Assembly (NCBI RefSeq): GCF_003855155.1
Contig: NZ_CP034073.1
Coordinates: 3,782,001-3,846,000, forward strand
Source: Shewanella psychromarinicola
Lineage (GTDB): Bacteria > Pseudomonadota > Gammaproteobacteria > Enterobacterales > Shewanellaceae
DNA length: 64,000 nucleotides
Direction: 5' to 3'
Position 1 is the first letter of the stretch; each line of letters opens with the position of its first letter. The notes under the pieces were generated by a model. That model saw nothing but the letters and a program-made list of their open reading frames with translations. It was not told where the DNA came from and ran no database searches. Shown here piece by piece: positions 25,690 through 33,966 of the stretch. The position numbers and the translations under genes are program-made.

Positions 25690-26520
25690 TTACTTACTAT
25701 CAATAACAGCAGAAGTCGTATTCAAAGTGGGTTTACACAATGGCAATGTTGACAGCGGATCCATGCTGTCATTATGTGGCTGTGCTTGTTCCGGATGAGA
25801 TTCTTGCGGATGAGCTTGTGGTGAATGAGCCCGTTGCGGCGTTTGACAGTGTCGCTCAAAGCTCACAGTCAAAGAGTCTGAGTCCAGTATGAAGCCTTGC
25901 ATGCTTTGTCGAAGCGATACTGCTGACACAGAGGCTGATACTGGGGCAGATACTGGGGCTGACACTGGGGCAGACGAATCGATATCTAAAAATTTGGATA
26001 GCGCATACAGATGAAAAGTATACACTTTTTGGCCAGGTCCTTTAGAACATGGCGGTGCATACTCGTTACGATCATTCACAGTATTACTGCCAAATGAACC
26101 AACAGATTGATTTTCTTTACTGCCAGAACCAATACCAGAAGCTTGCGCCGGAATATTGTAAACAATCCAATACCACTTGAGTTCCTCAGGCTGGTTTGGT
26201 TTAGGTGCCTGAGTGTCACCTTGAGGTGGAGTGCCTTTTTTATTGTCAGCCGAGTCAGGCTTTGATGTATTTTGTTCATTGTTGGTCGGGTGTTGATTAG
26301 GCATGTGGTCCATTATCACCACCAATGATTGGGTTCCGTTGGGTACTCCTTGCCAGCCTAATGGCGGTGAAACCCCCTCTCCTTCACAAGTGAATTCAGT
26401 TGGTAATGTACCATTATCGGTAAATGCAGGGCTGGTAAGTTCAAGTGACGCCTTGGCATTAGCGGCCGTTGCGGCTAGCAGCGTCAAAGATAAAATGGAG
26501 ACAATAATGTAGGTTTTCAT
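25690..26520 (-). CDS. YbhB/YbcL-type (PEBP family) secreted protein with unusual insertions
   Basis: A 276-residue exported protein with a signal peptide (residues 1-24). PEBP elements are split by insertions: LTSPAFTDNGTLPTEFTCEGEGVSPPLGWQGVP, then LVVIMDH, a 40-residue Asn/Pro/Gln/Lys-rich insert (about 75-115), ELKWYWIVYNIPAQASGI, and NEYAPPCSKGPGQKVYTFHLYALS. A second insert (about 190-210) is a run of A-P-V-S repeats, and the C-terminus is His/Gln/Pro-rich. Normal YbhB-like proteins are about 160-190 residues. The family binds small anionic or phospholipid ligands. It heads the macAB operon and lies 74 bp downstream of a CusR-type box, so it is likely coregulated with the exporter. Confidence 0.82.
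   Translation of the reverse strand: MKTYIIVSILSLTLLAATAANAKASLELTSPAFTDNGTLPTEFTCEGEGVSPPLGWQGVPNGTQSLVVIMDHMPNQHPTNNEQNTSKPDSADNKKGTPPQGDTQAPKPNQPEELKWYWIVYNIPAQASGIGSGSKENQSVGSFGSNTVNDRNEYAPPCSKGPGQKVYTFHLYALSKFLDIDSSAPVSAPVSAPVSASVSAVSLRQSMQGFILDSDSLTVSFERHCQTPQRAHSPQAHPQESHPEQAQPHNDSMDPLSTLPLCKPTLNTTSAVIDSK
25930..25976. repeat. 12-bp tandem repeat inside the PEBP-family gene
   Basis: Units of the form GCTGATACTGGG and GCAGATACTGGG recur about four times without breaking the frame and encode the A-P-V-S run. Such an in-frame tandem repeat may vary in copy number between strains. Confidence 0.75.
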
Positions 26521-26594
26521 GGCCTAATATCCGTAGCGATTAAGTTAACGATTAATGAGTTAACTTAAGTGTATCGATTAGGCTTCGCTGATGG

Positions 26595-26610
26595 ATGACA
26601 ATGTTGTCAT
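26595..26610. promoter_or_regulatory. CusR-type box upstream of the PEBP-macAB operon
   Basis: ATGACAATGTTGTCAT, followed by TT, matches the core of the E. coli CusR box (ATGACAA-N2-TTGTCAT). It overlaps the stop codon of the sensor kinase gene and lies 74 bp upstream of the PEBP-family start. An identical-pattern site lies upstream of the response regulator gene (28800-28815). Confidence 0.75.
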
Positions 26611-28043
26611 TTAACGATGGGTAACAACAGCCGCATAGTCACAACCTCACTATCACTGGGTTCAAGCGTAAGATCGCCCCCGTGTGCGCGAGCGATTTCT
26701 CTGGCTAAACTTAACCCCAAACCACTGCCAGATATCCCTTGAGTATGTGCAGGTTCTCCGCGGTAAAAACGATCAAAAAGTTTTACCCTGACGTCGTGAG
26801 GTATCGGAAGGCAAAAATTGCTAATCACGACTTCTATAGCAGACTCGTTTTGGCGAGCGTGAATAGTCACACCTTTGTGATGAAGGCTATAACGCATTAC
26901 GTTTACGAGCAGGTTATTTAACAGCTGCTTCAGCAAGACAATATCGCCTTGGATGATTAAACCTTTCTCAATAACACAATCAAGCTCCAGTTCATCCGAC
27001 AACAAGGTCATATCGGCGATCAACTCATCGACTAATTCAGTGATGTTTATCGGCTCAAAATGCAACGCCATAGAGCCAGAATCAGCCTGTGATAGCAGCA
27101 ACAATTTACGGGTAATAGCTGACAAATGCCCCACTTCATCAAGAATGGCATTGAGATCTAATTGCGATGAATTTTCAGACAACACAGCTTGTTCAAGCTT
27201 GCCTCTTAGCACTGTGAGTGGCGTTTTTAGCTCATGGGCGGCATCAGCAGTAAAACGAGAAACTTGTCGAAAGCTGTCTTCTAGGCGATCGAGCATCGTA
27301 TTGTATGCATCAATCAACATTTTGAACTCTTTGTCTTCTTTATGCTCAGGTAAGCGATGACTAAGATCTTTTTGGGTCACCTTATCCATTGCTTTGTGTA
27401 ATCTATTTATTGGTCTAATCGTATTGGTTGCGATAAACCATGCCCCTAGAATACTGAGTAATAGAGAAAAAGGAATAACCACAATCAGCGCCGCCTGCAA
27501 GGTGCTCGTTAACTGGCTAGTGGTAGCGGCAACATCCACAGCGATAAAACTTTGTTGGTTTGAGGCTTGGAGTAAACTGGCTCGCCATTGGTTTTGCTGA
27601 TGTTCAAAAAAGGCAAATTGACAAACAGCGTTGGCTTTATAGTTATCGGTTAACGCTAGTGGCTCAGCGCTCAGCCAATGTAAGCGACTTATAACATCTT
27701 GTACGTCAACACCCGTTGGCGCAGTTAAAAACCCTTGCTCCGCAGAACCTACCGAGAGCATTAATTGGTTCGGTGAACTAACTCGCAACTTGTCTGTTAA
27801 ATCAGTCATTAACCGACTACCAGAAAGCGAAGTGTCGCGTAAATTATTTATATTGGCAGCGGGGTTATTTGTATCAGGCAGTGTACGTTTGGGTATTAAG
27901 CGTTTTGCTTCCATACAAAGGCGAGAATCAAGGTTAGTCAATTCTACAGTCATAATACGCGACCAACTTAAGCTGATAACCAGCGCAAGCACAGCTGTCA
28001 CGGTTAAAATTGATATGGCAAAAATACGAGTACGAAAATACAT
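26607..28043 (-). CDS. CusS-like sensor histidine kinase
   Basis: A 478-residue membrane histidine kinase. Two transmembrane helices (about 8-28 and 185-207) bound a periplasmic domain of some 155 residues. A HAMP segment (NTIRPINRLHKAMDKVTQKDLSHRLP) follows, then the phospho-acceptor box FTADAAHELKTPLTVLRG and an ATPase domain with SGSGLGLSLAREIARAHGG. The H-box spelling and the partner regulator place it near the heavy-metal/QseC-type kinases. It is 9 bp downstream of the response regulator gene. A copper or silver signal would be predicted from the box type, but the periplasmic domain shows no obvious His/Met cluster, so the stimulus is open. Confidence 0.9.
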   Translation of the reverse strand: MYFRTRIFAISILTVTAVLALVISLSWSRIMTVELTNLDSRLCMEAKRLIPKRTLPDTNNPAANINNLRDTSLSGSRLMTDLTDKLRVSSPNQLMLSVGSAEQGFLTAPTGVDVQDVISRLHWLSAEPLALTDNYKANAVCQFAFFEHQQNQWRASLLQASNQQSFIAVDVAATTSQLTSTLQAALIVVIPFSLLLSILGAWFIATNTIRPINRLHKAMDKVTQKDLSHRLPEHKEDKEFKMLIDAYNTMLDRLEDSFRQVSRFTADAAHELKTPLTVLRGKLEQAVLSENSSQLDLNAILDEVGHLSAITRKLLLLSQADSGSMALHFEPINITELVDELIADMTLLSDELELDCVIEKGLIIQGDIVLLKQLLNNLLVNVMRYSLHHKGVTIHARQNESAIEVVISNFCLPIPHDVRVKLFDRFYRGEPAHTQGISGSGLGLSLAREIARAHGGDLTLEPSDSEVVTMRLLLPIVK

Positions 28044-28052
28044 ATTAAAACC

Positions 28053-28736
28053 TTATCGAATGCTCAGGCGATAGCCTGTGCCGCGGACCGACTCAATGGC
28101 ACCGACCATTTTACCCGCCTTCCCTAATGAAGCCATTTTATTGCGGATGCGTTTAATACACACATCAACAACATTGGTACACGGATCAAAATCGTATCCC
28201 CAAACATGCTCCAACAGCTGTCCTCGGGTTAATACTTGGTTAGGCGAACGCATTAAGTGTTCAAGCAAGCTAAATTCGCGACTAGTGAGTTCGACTGATT
28301 GCCCCTGACAATTAATGCTTCGATTAATGCAATCAAGTTGTAATGCGCCTACCTCAACGACATGCTGTTGTGTGCCGCCATGTCGTCGAAGCAAGGCTTG
28401 AATGCGAGCATGCAACTCTTCAACATAAAACGGTTTTGCTAAGTAATCATCAGCGCCCATGTCTAACCCTTGAACGCGGTCACCCAATTCATTACGTGCA
28501 GTAAGCAGAATAATAGGCGTATCGACACCTTGTTGACGCAGCGAACGAAGAATATCCAGCCCATCGCGGCCCGGAAGCATAATGTCAAGAATAATAACAT
28601 CATAGGTATTATTGCTTGCCGCCTGATAACCTTGATTGCCATCGGCACAATGAGTGACCTTGAGATTTTTGGCGCGCAAACCTTCACAGATAAAATCTGC
28701 AATTTTTTGTTCATCTTCGACAAGCAATACTTTCAT
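28053..28736 (-). CDS. CusR/CopR-like OmpR-family response regulator
   Basis: A 227-residue regulator. Its receiver domain has the VEDE acidic pocket, phospho-acceptor Asp51 in VIILDIMLPGRDG, Thr in LLTARNE and Lys in AKPF. A winged-helix DNA-binding domain (about 128-225) has LTSREFSLLEHLMRSPNQVLTR and NVVDVCIKRIRNKM, with VRGTGYRL at the end. These motifs are those of the CusR/CopR/QseB group. The gene is first in a two-gene operon with its kinase. A CusR-type palindrome 64 bp upstream suggests autoregulation, and a second copy precedes PEBP-macAB. Confidence 0.92.
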   Translation of the reverse strand: MKVLLVEDEQKIADFICEGLRAKNLKVTHCADGNQGYQAASNNTYDVIILDIMLPGRDGLDILRSLRQQGVDTPIILLTARNELGDRVQGLDMGADDYLAKPFYVEELHARIQALLRRHGGTQQHVVEVGALQLDCINRSINCQGQSVELTSREFSLLEHLMRSPNQVLTRGQLLEHVWGYDFDPCTNVVDVCIKRIRNKMASLGKAGKMVGAIESVRGTGYRLSIR

Positions 28737-28799
28737 TGAGTTCTATCCTTGGGAAACACTTAAAAGTATCTCACCTGACGCATCGCACCCGCAACCTAT

Positions 28800-28815
28800 A
28801 TGACAACATTGTCAT
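28800..28815. promoter_or_regulatory. CusR-type box upstream of the response regulator gene
   Basis: ATGACAACATTGTCAT, followed by TT, has perfect 7-bp arms with a 2-bp centre, the same layout as the site at 26595-26610 and as the known CusR box core. Confidence 0.75.
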
Positions 28816-29025
28816 TTAAGGGATTAAGTCTGGTCATACAAGAAAAATTAAAGTCAGCCCTATTCAGGGTTTTCTTTTAGGTGCCAAAACAAACTCAATA
28901 AAAATTATAAGTATTAGTAGATGAATTTGTTGATTGATTTTAATTTGACTGCAAAAGCAGAAAAATACTTTCTACCCGTAAAATGGGTCGCCTATTGACT
29001 GGCAAAAATCTCTTATGTTTTAGGT

Positions 29026-29403
29026 TTAAAATGCGTAAAAATATACAGCTAAAAATAACGGAATATATAAAACACACCCAACACCAGCAGCAATGCGCAT
29101 TTTGTTTTTACCCATGAGCTCTGTTGCATAAGCTAATTTAGGTGACCAAAAAATTGCAAAAATAGACCACAAGACACCAATTATTAACCACACTTGCCAA
29201 AACATTGGATTTAAATAAATCTGATCGTTTATATAACCATAAAAAGCAAATAATCCAATCGACATGAAAATTGCATTCGCAGACTCTTCTATTTTGACAC
29301 TTAACTTACTATCGTCTGAGCCTTTAATATAGCCAAGAACCTTAAATGGAAATGGTAAAACTAAAATAACAACAAGTAACCAAAATGATATTTGCCAGAA
29401 CAT
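29026..29403 (-). CDS. Hypothetical four-helix membrane protein, probable gene cassette
   Basis: A 125-residue hydrophobic protein with about four transmembrane segments (residues 5-25, 45-60, 68-88 and 103-123), rich in Trp and Phe. I do not recognise the family. Its start codon lies 20 bp inside the boundary of a well-formed attC site (29423-29482), which is the normal position of the first codon of an integron cassette. I did not find an attC at its own 3' end. No integrase gene is present, so this would be a solitary or degraded cassette. Function unknown. Confidence 0.65.
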   Translation of the reverse strand: MFWQISFWLLVVILVLPFPFKVLGYIKGSDDSKLSVKIEESANAIFMSIGLFAFYGYINDQIYLNPMFWQVWLIIGVLWSIFAIFWSPKLAYATELMGKNKMRIAAGVGCVLYIPLFLAVYFYAF

Positions 29404-29422
29404 GACGATTAATTCTCTTTAA

Positions 29423-29482
29423 ACCTAACGTTTTAGTATTTATGCGTTGTGCTGTTTGCATGGCATAAACCACTTGTTGGAC
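29423..29482. repeat. attC recombination site (integron-type)
   Basis: The 60-bp segment starts with ACCTAAC (RYYYAAC core) and ends with GTTGGAC (GTTRRRY core). Inside, TTTATGC and GCATAAA are perfectly complementary and AGT/ACT extends the stem with bulges between, giving the R''-L''/L'-R' hairpin of an attC. Read from the other strand the cores are GTCCAAC and GTTAGGT, so the site could receive the cassette gene at 29026-29403. No intI is seen in the window. Confidence 0.75.
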
Positions 29483-29503
29483 TTGGCCGATGCCGAGTCC
29501 AGA
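29476..29503. repeat. Strong hairpin beside the attC
   Basis: TGGACTTGGC and GCCGAGTCCA pair (one T-G wobble) with a CGAT loop. It overlaps the outer core of the attC. It could be a terminator lacking a U-tract or a part of the neighbouring recombination unit. Confidence 0.5.
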
Positions 29504-30188
29504 TTAATTGGTACGCTTTATGCTGTAGGAATTTGCTTTTTTGATGCTGGCTCTGGGCTGCAGAGCCGTTTTGAACTGATTATTTGGCTTGAATTGTACA
29601 TGTTTCATTGAAATTCCCTTGTCATTGTGGTGTTCCATCACATCTTTTTTAAGTTTAGCTGATTCAATGAGGATAATATACTCGATTGAGCCAGCATTTG
29701 GCTCCGCGCATCGGCTTAGTTCAACAGCATATTAGCTGGGTTCCCGATAAATATCCTAAGAAGTTCACCAAAATCAACATCAAGCACCGATTGCCAATAA
29801 TGTCAGCCAACAGTACAAAAAAGCACATCTCAGCGTAACCGCTTTGAGTTAATTGTCGCCTATTAACGATGACAGTAACGAGACTAACAGACACGTACAT
29901 ATCAGTTGCCAGAAGCTTAAGCATCAGTTTCACATGACAGATAAAACAGTCTCAAGATGACATTTTATCGCTAATCATCTCAAAAATAGCTGCAACTGTA
30001 ATGATTACATGTAAAACCTTTTATTTTTAAAAACAAAAAAATAAACTTCATACCATCAATTATTAACCATTAAAAACATAGAGTTATACTTTAAGTGCTG
30101 ATTTAGATCTTGTTTAGCAACATCAGCTTTATGTGATGCTGGTCAAATAAATGCTTGATAGTTAGAGCTCTAATCATTAGTATCGTTA

Positions 30189-30208
30189 TCAATTAAGCGT
30201 ACAATTAA
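30189..30208. promoter_or_regulatory. Degraded BetI operator (left copy)
   Basis: TCAATTAAGCGTACAATTAA is the positional equivalent of the intact palindrome at 34660-34679. Changes in the inner half-sites (TTGA to TTAA, TCAA to ACAA) destroy the symmetry, so BetI should no longer bind well here. Confidence 0.6.
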
Positions 30209-30223
30209 CAAACCTTAAGACCA

Positions 30224-31399
30224 ATGATCCCCTATATAGCAAGACCTGTATTGAAAAACGACAGACAACAACAGCTGATTAATGCCACGTTAGTATCTGT
30301 CGAACACCATAGATTACCAAACACCACACGTAATCGCATTAGCGGATTGACGGCAATGTTATCAGGGATAGTCAACCACTATTTCGGTAGCAAACAAGGG
30401 ATAATCCAAGCCAGCCAAAAATTTGTTTCAGATAAATTGATGCAAGCATTACTGACAACAACGTCATGCAAAAACGTCCCCCTTGTAACAAGGCTTTCAA
30501 AGAGTGTGGCAGCTAACCTTACCGAGATACAAGGTTCAAATACCACGACTAAAAATTACGTAAACTTCTGGTCTCAGGCGATAAACGCCTCTAGGCTAGC
30601 AAGCTTGCACAATATTAATAGTCAGCAGTTATACGCCCATCGGTTTTTTTCAGTTAACCCATCATGGCCAACATTAGCTGCCGTCAATGCGACTAAGCAA
30701 ATCGCCGTCATTGCTGGTTTTTGGTTGTCCCGTTCGCTCAACATCAAGCCTTTTACATCATCTGGTGTTATCGATTCTAAAGCGGCTATAGCGAGGCCAG
30801 ATTGGCAGTATCACCACCTACTTGCGGTAATGCACTATGATGGTAAAAATGCTTTTCTCAGGCATGGTTTCCAAGCACATATTGGCCACAATAAGCCCAA
30901 AAACTGTCCGACTGCGACAGTAGTATCAAATGATACTCAGGCTGCGCCTCAAATCCAGTTCAATTATTTATCACACCAAAACCACATTGAAGGCTTTAGC
31001 GCGCAGGTGCACTTAATCCGTGAATTTGTCAATCAAATGAGTGTAGATCAATACCGTTGTGAACCCATTCAAGCTAACTTATCAGCTCAAACGAATGAAG
31101 AGATTGAACGTTTTGTCACAAGCGCGGTTGAACGAGCTGACCAGCCGACTTGCTCGTGCAAAATGAGCGAAGATAACATGATGATTGTCCATTCAGAAAC
31201 CAAAGTTCATGGCATTAATCGCTTACATGTCGTTGATCTGTCTATTTCCCCGACAATCCCTAATGGCCATTTGAGCTCACCGACCATCATGGTCGCCGAG
31301 CAAGGCGCCGAATTTGTTTTAGGTGCACAACCACAGCCCCCGCCACAGTTTGGCCAACGTTACCGTTGCCAACCCATCACAACGATTACAAGCGCTTAA
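30224..31399 (+). pseudogene. Chimeric betI'-'betA remnant (open frame)
   Basis: One uninterrupted 391-codon frame whose first about 175 codons are a diverged BetI (RQQQLINATLVSVEHH, HYFGSKQGII) and whose codons from about 178 are the last third of choline dehydrogenase ([39 protein letters not shown]). The junction at about 30735-30760 corresponds to a 2.6-kb deletion relative to the intact copy. The original betI ATG is now ATA, so translation would need the fortuitous ATG at 30224. Neither half is complete: no FAD-binding part, and many changes in the regulator helices. I consider it a decaying relic, although no stop has yet appeared. Confidence 0.8.
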
Positions 31400-31651
31400 A
31401 TGATCGCTTAACTAACCACAAATTAGTCTATGGGTATCAATAATACACATCGACAATGGGTCGATGGCCAACCGATGTTTTTATAAATGGCCAATGTAGC
31501 CAAGTTCAATCTATCAGGGTTTAACTATCGTCTTCACGATACTTAAGGCTTGAGGGCATATTCGCCTTTAAAAATTGTTCTATGGTATGAGAAAAAGACA
31601 ACAAGGAGCCCACATTTTGTTTATAAATACTATTTACCCAGGAGTTAAGTA

Positions 31652-32869
31652 ATGACTACCTGGTTATCAATAGGCATTTTATTTACTTTTTCCGCTATAG
31701 CATTTGTGATTTATCGTTGGGGTAACATGCGGTGCATTGGTGTCACACCCGTGCATAAATTTACCTTTATTGCCATTTTGTTCACCTCGGGACTTGATGT
31801 TGGCTTAATCATGTTTCCATTAACCGAATTTGCCGGTTATGCTGATTTAGCCGCCAGTCCTGAATATGGATTTAGCAATCCATTGGCAATTGAGTTTGGT
31901 TTTTGGTCCTATTTAATTTGGGCTTTTTACTTTTTAACCAGTTTCTACTTCTGTGTTATTGAACCAAGAGTACAGTTTTTTAAAATTCCGCTGATTAAAT
32001 TTATTAATAACCTAGTAATTATTGGTACGTGTGCCTTTACCGCTTATTTATTATTGACCAATTTACCCTGGTATTTACCGCAATTAGGTGATGGTGAAAG
32101 CATTGTCAGTAGCTTTTACCTTATCGTGTTTATGGTGATTGCCGCCGCAGTGTATTCAAGCACCAGTATTCGCTATGTACGTTATCTCAGTTTAGCCAGT
32201 ACTTGGTTATTCTTTGGTTTAATCGCCCTGATGTGGTCTGGTGCATTTTTAGCAGACGACTCAAGTGTGGGTGAATTCTTTACTACCTTTGCATTAATCG
32301 GTAATTACTTTAGCAATATCAATCGTTTTGTTTTACCCATCAATGATTACCATGAGTTTTACCTATTATGGTGGTTTGCGTGGAGCATTATGATTGGTCA
32401 ATTTACCGCCCGTTTTGTCGGCGGCATGAAAACCTATCAAGTTTTGTTCGCCATGATGGTGTTCCCTTCTATTCCAATCGCAATTTGGTTCACCGTACTG
32501 TACTACTACAGCGCAAACGGCATTGATACATCAGGTTTCTATAATCTGGCCATGGTGATCGTTGGCATCACGTTTGTGATTAATTCACTCGATTCGCTAG
32601 TGCGTTTATACACAGACAACTTAAATATAACGGTTGAACGTTTTGGTAAAGTCCCTTATATGATCGGGAATGTGGTATTGCTGAGTGGTTTAACCTTGTT
32701 GTTTAAACTTGAATTTCTTCAAATACAATGGGTTGGCGCGTTATCTATTGGCCTGATCTTAGGTTGCTTTGGTTTTATCTTAATATCGCATTACCACAAC
32801 GTGGGTAAAATTGAACACTCTCCAAAAGAAAATAAAATTGATTTCACTAAATTTGCATTAGCAAACTAA
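31652..32869 (+). CDS. BCCT-like transporter, left copy
   Basis: A 405-residue inner-membrane protein with about ten transmembrane segments. KFTFIAILFTSGLDVGLIMFPLTEFAGY and the FYLLWWFAWSIMIGQFTARFVGGMKTYQV segment resemble the glycine stretch and Trp box (WWxSWxPFVGxFIARISRG) of betaine/carnitine/choline transporters. It is shorter than usual BCCTs (about 500 residues or more) and the Gly motif reads GLDVGL. AGGAG precedes the ATG. I count about 45 differences from the right copy (38707-39924) over 405 residues, far fewer than in the adjacent chimera, suggesting it remains functional. Likely substrate: choline or betaine, from context. Confidence 0.8.
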   Translation: MTTWLSIGILFTFSAIAFVIYRWGNMRCIGVTPVHKFTFIAILFTSGLDVGLIMFPLTEFAGYADLAASPEYGFSNPLAIEFGFWSYLIWAFYFLTSFYFCVIEPRVQFFKIPLIKFINNLVIIGTCAFTAYLLLTNLPWYLPQLGDGESIVSSFYLIVFMVIAAAVYSSTSIRYVRYLSLASTWLFFGLIALMWSGAFLADDSSVGEFFTTFALIGNYFSNINRFVLPINDYHEFYLLWWFAWSIMIGQFTARFVGGMKTYQVLFAMMVFPSIPIAIWFTVLYYYSANGIDTSGFYNLAMVIVGITFVINSLDSLVRLYTDNLNITVERFGKVPYMIGNVVLLSGLTLLFKLEFLQIQWVGALSIGLILGCFGFILISHYHNVGKIEHSPKENKIDFTKFALAN

Positions 32870-32897
32870 ACCAATATTTATGTTCTAAGGAATAGTA

Positions 32898-33284
32898 ATG
32901 AACAGGACAATAAAAAAGTTTGCCCTATTGATCTTATTTGCTCTACCAACTTCAGTCACTGCAGGAGAGTTAAGCGCCACGATTAATGCAACGTCTGACT
33001 ATACCTTTAATGGTGTTAGCTAAACGGATAATGACCCGGCATTACAAGCCAGCCTAGACCATGCAGCAAATGACGCTTGGTACTTGGGTGCTTGGGCATC
33101 TAATGTTGACTTTGGTAGTGCTGATAACACTTAGTTAGAACTTGATTTTTATGCAGGTAAGTATGCTGAGTTAACTGATAAACTCTCTGTCGATGCGGGT
33201 ATCGCATATTACACTTACCCTGGTGATAATGCCTCTGATGAGTATGACTACCCAGAGATATACACCAATTTACGATTACCTAAG
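32898..33284 (+). pseudogene. TorF-family porin pseudogene (truncated, two stops)
   Basis: It corresponds to the first half of the porin gene at 39953. The ATG at 32898 with AAGGA and the signal-peptide region are intact, but CAA has become TAA at 33021-33023 and TGG has become TAG at 33132-33134. Similarity stops near 33284 (after PEIYT), where unrelated repeat sequence begins. The product cannot be made. Confidence 0.9.
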
Positions 33285-33358
33285 GAGGCGCAAAATATTG
33301 ATTTGTATTAATTGATATTTTGGCCAAATGAAGCCAAATCGAAGAAACATAATACTCG

Positions 33359-33448
33359 GTACACATGCACCTGAGACCGTCGAAAACAGGGACGTTTTCG
33401 CAGATCCCCCATGGATGGGTTTACGGCGGATCTTAGGTGTATGTGTAC
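33359..33448. repeat. 90-bp MITE-like inverted-repeat element
   Basis: GTACACATGCACCTGAGA (33359-33376) and the reverse complement of 33431-33448 (GTACACATACACCTAAGA) match at 16 of 18 positions. Inside lies a second palindrome, CGAAAAC/GTTTTCG (33381-33400). No coding capacity. The layout is that of a small non-autonomous or REP-like element. Confidence 0.75.
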
Positions 33449-33455
33449 TTAAGGT

Positions 33456-33486
33456 CACTCTTTCACATCCATGTGATTGCGACATT
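33456..33486 (-). repeat. 31-bp dispersed repeat, copy B
   Basis: Reverse complement of 18488-18518 with two mismatches. It directly follows the 90-bp element, and the two may belong to one larger intergenic repeat. Confidence 0.75.
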
Positions 33487-33759
33487 CCGTTCATCCTGAA
33501 CATTCCTGCGGCAGGCAATTGATAACATTGAATTAACGCTCTAAAGCAAACTACCAAACATGAAATAGGGTCTGCATTACTCGGACGAAAGTCCAACGAC
33601 CCGTAAACTTTGGCGCATTAATCAGTTACCTGCCTAGCTGAGAAAGGTCAGATTTAACGATGAAATGAGTAACGCCACTTGTTCGGCTTGGTACAGATAA
33701 AAGTAACAATGTTAACCTGGATGAATCAGAGTGATAAAACGGATAATATCTGCCGGCGA

Positions 33760-33966
33760 CTAAAGCCGGATAAAGTACGGTATCGCCACCAAGATAACCC
33801 CCATTATCAGTAAGCTGGTGACACTGGCAACAAAATACGGAAACACACATAACGCCATTCCAATACATAAGGGAACAATCGCTCTTTGACGTTTTCCATA
33901 GACAAAATACCCCATGCCAATGGCGCCAAATAGCACACTCCACATGATCATTGCTGCACTGCCCAT
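33760..33966 (-). CDS. Small two-helix membrane protein
   Basis: A 68-residue protein with two hydrophobic stretches (residues 5-22 and 31-66) separated by GKRQRAIVP. The pattern MWxVLFGAIGMGYFVYGKxQ...VPLxxGxALxxFPYFV is one I associate with a small conserved membrane protein found widely in gammaproteobacteria, function unknown. The ATG at 33966 follows a GAGG site. A longer frame overlapping it in another register (33626-33943) looks spurious. It lies between the two halves of the bet duplication and is unrelated to it. Confidence 0.75.
   Translation of the reverse strand: MGSAAMIMWSVLFGAIGMGYFVYGKRQRAIVPLCIGMALCVFPYFVASVTSLLIMGVILVAIPYFIRL

Larger units (their letters stand above)
29404..30223. 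other. Intergenic region: attC, then duplicated bet leader (left copy)
   Basis: The left part holds the attC and hairpin. From about 29776 the sequence is a diverged copy of 34241-34710, the leader of the intact betI gene: a shared AGCACYGATTGCCAATAATG, the block around ACTAACAGACAYGTACA, and the CTCTAATCATTAGTAT segment. No gene of its own is convincing. Confidence 0.7.
29776..33285 (+). repeat. Left copy of the tandem bet-cluster duplication
   Basis: Segment homologous to 34241-40325: leader, betI, 3' end of betA, transporter gene and 5' half of the porin gene, in the same order and orientation. It lacks the equivalent of about 35245-37815 (end of betI, all betB, most of betA). Divergence is high in the chimeric gene and low in the transporter. 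Confidence 0.85.
33285..33759. other. Repeat-rich region right of the porin pseudogene
   Basis: It contains a 90-bp inverted-repeat element (33359-33448), copy B of the 31-bp dispersed repeat (33456-33486) and a small GGAC-GAAA-GTCC hairpin near 33577-33588. No gene is seen. The porin similarity ends at its left edge, so the element may mark the deletion or insertion that truncated the porin. Confidence 0.65.

Noticed and set aside
29721..29933. A 70-codon minus-strand frame that also exists, shortened, in the right bet leader (about 34250-34410)
   Set aside because: The two versions differ mostly by amino-acid-changing substitutions and different ends; conservation is explained by the DNA duplication, and there is no ribosome site.
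33626..33943. A 105-codon minus-strand frame overlapping the small two-helix protein
   Set aside because: It shares DNA with the better-supported 68-residue frame, which has a ribosome site and a recognisable membrane pattern; the longer frame looks random.
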